From an uncultured Rhodospirillales bacterium (GTDB taxonomy: Bacteria > Pseudomonadota > Alphaproteobacteria > CALMVH01), in the NCBI GenBank assembly GCA_937873165.1, contig CALMVH010000202.1, positions 1 to 12,407 on the forward strand: a DNA stretch of 12,407 nt. The letters run 5' to 3'. The position numbers were made by a program, and so were the translations under genes. Below are positions 1-5,340 of the stretch, one piece after another; positions within the stretch are counted from its first letter, which is position 1; each line of letters begins with the position of its first letter. Under the pieces are notes generated by a model. It searched no databases and was not told where the DNA came from. It saw only the letters and a list, made by a program, of their open reading frames with translations.

Positions 1-1
1 G

Positions 2-451
2 GAAACGATCGACCGGGTTGCCGAGCTCATGATTACCATCGAGGAATTCTCCGAGCTGCTGGCCGAGGAAACCTCCGCCATCAAGGCCGCGAACGCCAAG
101 GCCGTAGCCTCCCTGCTGAACAGGAAACAATTTCTCGCCACGCATTACAGCCGGCAGCTGACCGCGATCTCCGAACGAAAGCAGGGCTTGGCCGAGCTGG
201 ATGAAGGCGTGAAAGCGATGCTGAACCAGAGCTGGCAGGGATTCCAGGTACGGCTGGCGGAAAATGCCGCGACGCTGGAGGTTGCGCATCGCGCGACGCG
301 CCAGGTCGTCGATATCATCGTGGGCGCGATCAAGGAGGTTCAGGGCGCCCGTGTCGGCCAGGGATACGGCGGCGCCTACGGCCACTCGGCGGAGGCGGGC
401 CGTTCCACGGCATCCTCGTTCGTTTCCGTAGCCCTCAACAAGGTGCTTTGA
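2..451 (+). CDS. flgN: FlgN-like flagellar export chaperone (5' end outside window)
   Basis: Proposed cytosolic chaperone for the late hook-associated proteins (FlgK/FlgL), which FlgN-family proteins deliver to the flagellar type III export gate. The protein is small, helical and rich in Ala, Glu and Leu. Near the N-terminus it has the heptad-like pattern usual in FlgN: a hydrophobic/acidic helix (EEFSELLAEE), an Ala-rich turn, then LLNRKQFLATHY. The reading frame stays open to the left edge, where it reads ETIDRVAEL before the first ATG at 29. That stretch looks like part of the same first helix, and there is no clear Shine-Dalgarno before 29, so the true start is probably upstream of the window. 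From the ATG at 29 it would be 140 residues. It sits 2 bases ahead of the best fliK start. The family is weakly conserved in sequence, so the call rests on size, helical pattern and position in a hook operon. Confidence 0.6.
   Translation, partial: ETIDRVAELMITIEEFSELLAEETSAIKAANAKAVASLLNRKQFLATHYSRQLTAISERKQGLAELDEGVKAMLNQSWQGFQVRLAENAATLEVAHRATRQVVDIIVGAIKEVQGARVGQGYGGAYGHSAEAGRSTASSFVSVALNKVL
440..445 (+). promoter_or_regulatory. Shine-Dalgarno that decides the fliK start
   Basis: AAGGTG lies inside the last codons of flgN. It is 8 bases before the ATG at 454 but only 2 bases before the in-frame TTG at 448. The spacing favours ATG 454 as the fliK start and implies that fliK translation is coupled to flgN. 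Confidence 0.5.
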
Positions 452-453
452 AA

Positions 454-2196
454 ATGCCGGTCGCCCCCGTCCAGAGCCCGCAAGCCGCTTCGTCCCAAAT
501 CACGAAGGGAAACCCGCAGGCCGGTGGCGACACAGGCTTCCTTGCGACGCTTGACGGCATATTGCAATCGATGGAGTCCGGCAGCCAGATCCAGCCGGCG
601 CAAGCCACGCAGGCCGCCGCATCGCCTGTCCCCGATACGCCTGCCGCGGACGCGACCGATACGACTGACAACGCGGGCGAGACGGTGGATGAGCCGGTAA
701 AACCGGTCGCAACTCCCGCGCATGAACCGGTGCAGGCACCGTTCTTGGCGGTGGCGAAGGCTCCTGCCGCACCGGTTGCCACCCTTTCCCCTAACGGGCA
801 AGGGTTCGAGGATGCGGCATCCATTTCCGCGCCTGCGGTGAATGATACGGTAAATAATACAACGCCTTCCGAGCCCGTTTCCGCAGTGTCGGACATCGAT
901 TTGCTGACGGCGACGCTTTTGCAAGCCCAGAAATTTCCAGCCGCCGTTCCGGCAACGCCCGTGGCCCAGCCCGCGTCGCCGGCAGCCGCGACAGACGACC
1001 TGGACGATACTCCCGGAGCACAGATTGCCGCCGTGCCATCTTCGCCGCCGGCCAGCGATCCAGCGTCGTTGCCAGCCCCTGCAAAAAGCAGCACCAGGAA
1101 AGACGAGGGCGATGCGGCGGGTGCCGATCCCGCGAACGCCACGCCCGCGCAGCCGGATTCGACCCTGATGCTCGCAACCGTTGCTTCGCAAATCCAGGCA
1201 GTCCAGGTTATGCCAGAGATCAAGCCGGTTGCCGCGAATGCCGACGCGGTCACGGCGGTACAGGCCGGGGGCAAGCTGTCCGCTCCTGCGGCTGCTCCGG
1301 CTTTGCCTTCATTGAAAGCCGCTCTGTCATCGGCGAGTAGCGGAACCGCAGGGCACGAGATCCAATCCGATGCGCCCGAGCCAGCCAAACCGCACGCCGC
1401 CGCCATCCCAACTACCGATACGCCGATTGCACCGGCAAAGACTTTGAGCGGTAGCCCCCAGCCCGCCGCTGTTTCAGGCGCAGCATCTGGGCAGCAGGCA
1501 GCCAACAACGCCGCGGCTTCTTCGACTTCTTTGTCGGACACGCCTCCTGCTGGCCAGGCTGTACCCGACGTAGCGGGTTCCGCCGCCGATACGGGCGCAA
1601 AGACCAAGGAAGCGGCCGGTCCGGTTGAGAAGCTTGCTTCGACCTCCGTCCACGATTCGCAAGGTGGCGACCTGCCCATGACGGTTCAGTCCGCCGCGAC
1701 TTCGCCGGCCAGCTTTGCGAAGGCGGTGGGCGAGGCGGCGAACGCCACGCCAGCCACGCCTGCCGAGCAGGTTTCGCTGGTCGTTCAGAAAGGCCTGGCG
1801 GATGGCAGGACCTCCATGACCATCGCCCTTGACCCGGGAAACCTCGGCAAGGTCGAAGTCAACCTGGACATCGCAAAGGACGGCTCGGTCCAGGCCAGCG
1901 TCGTCGCGGATAACGCCGATACGCTGACGCTGTTGAAGAACGATCATGCCGGGTTGAGCCAGGCTTTGCATAATGCCGGCCTCAGCACCGATTCATCGTC
2001 GCTGAACTTCAGCCTGCGCAGCGACAGCCAGAACCAGAGTTTTGCGCAGGCCCAACAGCAACAGCAATCGGCGCGCAACAGCGCCTCGTACCGTATCCAG
2101 GCAAGCATTCCAGGCGAAAATGCAGCCGCAGCGCCCATAAGTGGCACGCAATATGCATTGTCCTCCGGCAATAGCCGCGTCGATCTGTTTGTCTAG
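454..2196 (+). CDS. fliK: Flagellar hook-length control protein FliK
   Basis: FliK is exported during hook assembly, measures hook length, and through its C-terminal domain makes FlhB switch from hook-type to filament-type substrates. From ATG 454 the protein has 580 residues. Residues 1 to about 430 are a low-complexity Ala/Pro/Thr/Ser-rich region expected to be disordered, typical of the ruler part. Residues about 435-545 form the C-terminal hook-length control domain (Flg_hook family) with its hallmark LDPGNLGKVEV at 459-469. A Gln-rich stretch (AQAQQQQQSA) follows near residue 530. An in-frame TTG at 448 is an alternative start that would overlap the flgN stop. The gene is 14 bases before flgD in the same operon. 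The Ala/Pro-rich codons create long open frames on the opposite strand, which are shadows. The identity is secure from the C-terminal domain and context; the N-terminal region has no sequence signature of its own. Confidence 0.9.
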   Translation: MPVAPVQSPQAASSQITKGNPQAGGDTGFLATLDGILQSMESGSQIQPAQATQAAASPVPDTPAADATDTTDNAGETVDEPVKPVATPAHEPVQAPFLAVAKAPAAPVATLSPNGQGFEDAASISAPAVNDTVNNTTPSEPVSAVSDIDLLTATLLQAQKFPAAVPATPVAQPASPAAATDDLDDTPGAQIAAVPSSPPASDPASLPAPAKSSTRKDEGDAAGADPANATPAQPDSTLMLATVASQIQAVQVMPEIKPVAANADAVTAVQAGGKLSAPAAAPALPSLKAALSSASSGTAGHEIQSDAPEPAKPHAAAIPTTDTPIAPAKTLSGSPQPAAVSGAASGQQAANNAAASSTSLSDTPPAGQAVPDVAGSAADTGAKTKEAAGPVEKLASTSVHDSQGGDLPMTVQSAATSPASFAKAVGEAANATPATPAEQVSLVVQKGLADGRTSMTIALDPGNLGKVEVNLDIAKDGSVQASVVADNADTLTLLKNDHAGLSQALHNAGLSTDSSSLNFSLRSDSQNQSFAQAQQQQQSARNSASYRIQASIPGENAAAAPISGTQYALSSGNSRVDLFV

Positions 2197-2210
2197 GAAG
2201 GATTACCACA

Positions 2211-2936
2211 ATGACCGTCGCAACCCTGCCCTCCACCACCAGTTCGTCCAGTTCGGGTTCGGCAGCCTACTCGTCGTCGCAATCGACGGCGGCGCTGAAC
2301 TCGAACTACCAGACATTCCTGAAGCTGCTGACGACGCAGCTGCAGAACCAGGACCCGCTGAACCCCGAGGATTCAAGCCAGTTCACCAACCAGCTGGTTC
2401 TGTTCAGCCAAGTCGAACAGCAGATCGACACCAACACGTCGCTGAACTCGATCCTGTCGAACCAGACAACGGGCATGACGCAGCAGGCTCTCAGTTACCT
2501 CGGCATGAACGTCGCGGCGGACAATACGGCCCTGCAGTACAACGGCAGCAACGTCAACATAGGGTACTCGATGCCCAGCGGCGCCGCCAGCGCAACGCTC
2601 AGCATCTTCGACTCAAGCGGAACGGAGGTCTACAGCCAGACGGCCGATACCGACGCCGGAACCCATTCGTACACCTGGGACGGCACCGACAACTCCGACA
2701 AGGCTCAGGCGGACGGCACCTATACGGTGCAAGTAACCGCTAGCGACAGCAAAGGCAACCCGCTGACGGTGCCGACTATCACCCCCGGACAGGTAACGGC
2801 CGTCAGCGTGTCGAACGGCACGACCTACCTGACGGTCAATGGCCAGCAGGTGCCGGTGACGGACGTGGTCAGCGCCGCCTATCCGCCTTCTTCGTCCTCA
2901 TCCTCGTCATCGTCCAATACGGCCAGCGGCTCGTAA
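2211..2936 (+). CDS. flgD: Flagellar hook-cap / basal-body rod modification protein FlgD
   Basis: FlgD forms the temporary cap on the growing hook and is needed for FlgE polymerisation outside the cell. The 241-residue protein starts at an ATG with a strong Shine-Dalgarno (AGGAAGG at 2195-2201) that overlaps the fliK stop. Residues 1-31 are a Ser/Thr-rich N-terminal export region. Residues 32-70 carry the family signature NYQTFLKLLTTQLQNQDPLN and the following Gln/Asn-rich helix. Residues about 105-195 fit the FlgD Ig-like/FlgD-Tudor region, including a YTWDG..N motif. The tail after PP at about 224 contains a run of ten serines followed by NTASGS, which looks like a disordered extension. flgE follows 20 bases later. 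Identity is secure. Confidence 0.95.
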   Translation: MTVATLPSTTSSSSSGSAAYSSSQSTAALNSNYQTFLKLLTTQLQNQDPLNPEDSSQFTNQLVLFSQVEQQIDTNTSLNSILSNQTTGMTQQALSYLGMNVAADNTALQYNGSNVNIGYSMPSGAASATLSIFDSSGTEVYSQTADTDAGTHSYTWDGTDNSDKAQADGTYTVQVTASDSKGNPLTVPTITPGQVTAVSVSNGTTYLTVNGQQVPVTDVVSAAYPPSSSSSSSSSNTASGS

Positions 2937-2956
2937 CAAGCAAAGGGAGAAAACTT

Positions 2957-3946
2957 ATGGGTCTCTTCGGTTCGTTATTCACAGCGGTCTCCGGCCTCAA
3001 CGCGCAAAGCCAGGCGATCGGCATCATCTCCAACAACATCGCGAACTCCAGCACAACCGGCTATAAGAGCGACAGCGCCGCTTTTGCCGACCTCGTGACG
3101 CAGGCCGACCTGTCGAACCAGTACGATCCAGGCGGTGTGCGGGCAGTCACAGACCAGAACGTGACCACGCAGGGCACGATCGAGCAGACGAACCTCAACA
3201 CCGACCTTGGCGTCTCGGGCGACGGCATGTTTGTCGTCACGTCGAACCCCAACTCGGCTAATCTCACGTCTCCCTACTACACGCGGTCAGGCGACTTTTC
3301 GACCGATGCCGACGGCAATCTTGTCAACAGCGCGGGATACTACTTGATGGGCTGGAAGCTGGACTCGGACGGCCACTTGCCCCAGGACTCAGGAAGTCTT
3401 TCCTCTTTGACGCCCATCAACGTCAACGCGTCGTCGTCGATCCTGCAGCAGACTTCCAAGATGTCGCTGTCGATGAACGTCGATTCGACGGAGGCTACGA
3501 CATATCAGGCAGCCAACGGCGCGCCGGCGCCGACCACGACCGGGATGCCGACCTCCACGACGCAGCTCTCAGTCGTCGACAGCCTGGGCACGACGCAGAC
3601 GGTGAATATCAACATGACTCAAAATTACCCGAACGCCTGGAGCATGCAGGTTTCCGGCGCCGGACCCAACTACCCTGCAAATTACGGCGTGCTGTACAAT
3701 ACCAGCGGCGACATCCAGGCCATCGGCCCCATCACGACCGGTGCGACGACAAGCGCCGCAGTGGCTTCGAGCGGCACGGCAGGCACCACGAATACGTCTT
3801 CGATCTCCGGCAACCAGCTGACGGTGACGCAAACCGTGGACAACGGCACAACGGCCACGGCCAGCACGACAACCTACACCTATGGCACAACCCCTCTCAG
3901 CCTCTCCACCCCTGCTCTCAACGCTGCCGAACATGGATTTCGGTGA
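2957..3946 (+). CDS. flgE: Flagellar hook protein FlgE, N-terminal part of a frameshifted gene
   Basis: FlgE is the structural subunit of the hook, the universal joint outside the outer membrane. The ATG at 2957 follows a good Shine-Dalgarno (GGGAG at 2945-2949). Residues 1-50 are the conserved flagellar rod/hook N-terminal helix, with AVSGLNAQSQAIGIISNNIA and then TTGYKSD. The next part has the usual FlgE order: GDGMFVV, YTRSGDFSTDADGNLVNSAGYYLMGW, and the variable outer domains rich in Thr, Ser and Asn. The normal frame seems to hold to about residue 313. The last residues, up to NAAEHGFR before a TGA at 3944-3946, do not look like FlgE and are read in the wrong frame. The C-terminal third continues one frame over, starting in the same place. 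As the sequence stands, the product would lack the C-terminal helix that every axial flagellar protein needs for assembly. Confidence 0.9.
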   Translation: MGLFGSLFTAVSGLNAQSQAIGIISNNIANSSTTGYKSDSAAFADLVTQADLSNQYDPGGVRAVTDQNVTTQGTIEQTNLNTDLGVSGDGMFVVTSNPNSANLTSPYYTRSGDFSTDADGNLVNSAGYYLMGWKLDSDGHLPQDSGSLSSLTPINVNASSSILQQTSKMSLSMNVDSTEATTYQAANGAPAPTTTGMPTSTTQLSVVDSLGTTQTVNINMTQNYPNAWSMQVSGAGPNYPANYGVLYNTSGDIQAIGPITTGATTSAAVASSGTAGTTNTSSISGNQLTVTQTVDNGTTATASTTTYTYGTTPLSLSTPALNAAEHGFR

Positions 3947-4409
3947 CGGCTCCAGCCCGACCCAGAGCGTCACGCTCGATGCCTCGTCATTTACGCAGTT
4001 CGCCTCCGACTCAAACGTTAACTCTACGACGTCGGATGGTATCGCCTACGGCACGAAGACCGGCATCAGCATCGATGCCGCAGGTTTTGTGTCGGCGAAT
4101 TACAGCAACGGCCAGGTCAAGGAAATCTATCAGGTGCCGCTTGCGACGTTCAACAGCGAGAACTCGCTGCAGGAATCGACCGGCGACGTGTACCAGCAGA
4201 CCACGGGGTCCGGCACATATTACCTGCGCGCGGCCAATACGGGCGGCGCGGGTACCATCGTGCCATCGGCCCTCGAGGAGTCGAACGTCGATATTGCGAC
4301 GGAGTTTTCGAACATGATCATCGTCCAGCAGGCGTATTCCGCCAACTCGAAGGTGATCAGCACGGCCGACCAGATGCTGTCGACCCTTCTTCAGATACAG
4401 ACCAGTTGA
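3882..4409 (+). CDS. flgE: Flagellar hook protein FlgE, C-terminal part of a frameshifted gene
   Basis: This open frame is the missing end of the flgE gene that starts at 2957, displaced by +1. It reads NMDFGDGSSPTQ, then the FlgE-typical GISIDAAGFVSANYSNGQVK and IYQVPLATFNSENSLQ. It ends with the conserved C-terminal hook/rod domain: SALEESNVDIATEFSNMIIV, then QQAYSANSKVISTADQMLSTLLQI. The ATG at 3882 lies within the 5' gene and has no credible ribosome-binding site, so it is probably not a real start. The frame is also open upstream of it. From 2957 to 4409 the span is 1453 bases, one more than a multiple of three. Removing one base would give a single protein of about 483 residues, a believable size for an alphaproteobacterial FlgE. 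Confidence 0.9.
   Translation: MAQPLSASPPLLSTLPNMDFGDGSSPTQSVTLDASSFTQFASDSNVNSTTSDGIAYGTKTGISIDAAGFVSANYSNGQVKEIYQVPLATFNSENSLQESTGDVYQQTTGSGTYYLRAANTGGAGTIVPSALEESNVDIATEFSNMIIVQQAYSANSKVISTADQMLSTLLQIQTS
3888..3943 (+). other. Probable +1 frameshift zone inside flgE
   Basis: FlgE-like sequence leaves frame 2 and resumes in frame 3 in this stretch. It holds two runs of four C, at 3891-3894 and 3909-3912. Dropping one C from the second run would join the frames as TPLSLSTLLSTLPNMDFGDG, which reads naturally. I cannot tell a sequencing or assembly error from a true mutation. No known slippery heptamer or long A/T run is visible, so programmed frameshifting is the least likely explanation. 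Confidence 0.75.
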
Positions 4410-4415
4410 AGCAGG

Positions 4416-4457
4416 ATGAAAACAGTTCTGCGATTCATGTTTCGTAAAGCGAGATAG
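4416..4457 (+). other. Possible 13-codon leader ORF before flaF
   Basis: ATG at 4416 opens a 13-residue basic peptide, MKTVLRFMFRKAR, which stops at TAG 4455-4457, four bases before a hairpin. The only purine-rich sequence is directly against the ATG, so initiation would be poor. A short ORF followed by a hairpin resembles a leader arrangement, but nothing here proves translation, and a 42-base ORF can arise by chance. Confidence 0.2.
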
Positions 4458-4461
4458 ACCA

Positions 4462-4484
4462 CAGTCCGGGAACGGCTCGGACTG
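4462..4484 (+). promoter_or_regulatory. Hairpin in the flaF leader
   Basis: CAGTCCGGG (4462-4470) pairs with CTCGGACTG (4476-4484), giving a 9-bp stem with one G-U pair around the loop AACGG. No run of T follows, so it is not a normal intrinsic terminator. It lies 10 bases before the flaF Shine-Dalgarno (GGGAGA, 4495-4500). It could protect the 5' end of a processed mRNA or affect flaF expression; that role is inferred. Confidence 0.4.
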
Positions 4485-4505
4485 CAAGCCAAACGGGAGA
4501 TTACC

Positions 4506-4856
4506 ATGCAAGCATACGCCGCATACAACCAAGTTCAGAACGTCACGGAAAACGCGCGGTCTGTCGAGTACCGCCTGCTGAGCCAAGTCACGGCCGAGAT
4601 GATCCAGGCAAGCGAGGAGGGCACCACCATCCAGCGCCGCTCCGAGGCCTTGAAGTGGAACCGCCAGGTATGGTCCGCCTTCCGCCTGGATCTCGTGGGC
4701 GAGGATAACAAGCTTCCGGAAGACCTGAAATCGAAGCTGATCAGCCTTTCGTTCTTCGTCGACCGCGAAACAGTCGACGTGCTGTACGAGCGGACGGGTT
4801 TCACCAACCTGATCGAAGTCAACCGTAGCGTCATGAAGGGCTTGATGCCCGACTAA
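4506..4856 (+). CDS. flaF: Flagellar biosynthesis regulator FlaF
   Basis: FlaF is a small cytosolic protein found in alphaproteobacteria. In Caulobacter it is needed for flagellin synthesis or secretion and acts opposite to the repressor FlbT. The 116-residue product matches the family in length. It shows family features in order: an N-terminal A.YNQVQ segment, ENARSVEYRLLSQVTAEM, the KWNRQVWSAFRLDLV block at about 50-64, LPEDLKSKLISLSFFVDRET, and the C-terminal LIEVNRSVMKGL. Start ATG 4506 has a good Shine-Dalgarno (GGGAGA). A 96-base gap separates it from flgE, so it could have its own promoter, but no clear sigma-54 or sigma-28 match was found there. Its TAA stop (4854-4856) overlaps the TAG stop of flbT on the other strand. 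Identity is confident. Confidence 0.9.
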   Translation: MQAYAAYNQVQNVTENARSVEYRLLSQVTAEMIQASEEGTTIQRRSEALKWNRQVWSAFRLDLVGEDNKLPEDLKSKLISLSFFVDRETVDVLYERTGFTNLIEVNRSVMKGLMPD

Positions 4857-5263
4857 GCCTCCGGCTCGGCAACAGGTGTCAGCAGCTGGCTTTCAATGTC
4901 GAACAATTTTCTGCATTGGCGCAAGGCATGGTAGTAATCGCCGGCTGCGACATTCTGGATCATGGGGATCAGCGCCTTTTGAAGCTCGGGCGCTGCCGCG
5001 GAGGCTTGGGCGAAGCCCTCGACCAGCATCTGGTACTGGTAGATGTACCGTTCGCGGTTAGGGGGGTCAATATACATCAACATTACTGTGAAATAGATGC
5101 GCCGCGCCGGTGTATTGGCATCCTCTTCCTGCATGATGTCCTTTTCACGCAAGAGAACAGCCTCGTTCTGAAGCAGAAGGGATCGCCCGTCCCGCCCAAC
5201 GGACACGACCGCGCCGTTCAGAACGAACTTCTCGCCGGGTTTCAAATCGATCTTCAGCGGCAT
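4853..5263 (-). CDS. flbT: Flagellin translational repressor FlbT
   Basis: FlbT is the partner of FlaF. In Caulobacter it binds the flagellin mRNA leader and limits translation until the hook is complete. The chosen start gives 136 residues beginning MPLKIDLKPGEKFVLNGAVV, the normal start of the family. Next come the RIYFTVMLMYIDPPNRERY core at about 77-95 and YQYQMLVEGF. The frame is open upstream to an ATG at 5353, and there is another ATG at 5272, but the extra residues do not look like FlbT, and the longest version would run into the divergent gene at 5341. No strong Shine-Dalgarno is seen before 5263. The gene is convergent with flaF, overlapping by 4 bases at the stops. It is divergent from the glycosyltransferase gene, with 77 bases between starts. 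Identity is confident, the start moderately so. Confidence 0.9.
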   Translation of the reverse strand: MPLKIDLKPGEKFVLNGAVVSVGRDGRSLLLQNEAVLLREKDIMQEEDANTPARRIYFTVMLMYIDPPNRERYIYQYQMLVEGFAQASAAAPELQKALIPMIQNVAAGDYYHALRQCRKLFDIESQLLTPVAEPEA

Positions 5264-5340
5264 GGCGGGCATCCGGGTATTGCAGGTGGCCGCAGTTTTG
5301 GCCCCGCCGCCGCCAACAATCAAGGGAAAGGGTAAGCGAC
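5264..5340. promoter_or_regulatory. Divergent intergenic region, flbT / GT41 gene
   Basis: These 77 bases must hold the start signals of two genes transcribed away from each other, unless longer transcripts read through. The plus-strand gene has a clear Shine-Dalgarno (AAAGGG at 5327-5332, 8 bases from the ATG). A TGGC...TTGG pair at 5287-5301 resembles a sigma-54 -24/-12 element but lacks the required GC at -12. No convincing sigma-70 promoter is seen. Confidence 0.35.

Noticed and set aside
435..1679. A 414-codon open frame on the minus strand across fliK, and a second one at 376-1191.
   Set aside because: They mirror the Ala/Pro-rich, GC-biased codons of fliK. The proteins are low complexity with no domain, and the true FliK C-terminal domain is on the plus strand.
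3882..3950. Programmed ribosomal frameshifting in flgE.
   Set aside because: No known slippery motif, long homopolymer or stimulatory structure is evident, and FlgE is not known to use frameshifting. An insertion in a C-run explains it more simply.
4445..4471. Sigma-28-like TAAA-N15-GCCGATAA match ahead of flaF.
   Set aside because: TAAA is present but the second half agrees at only a few positions.
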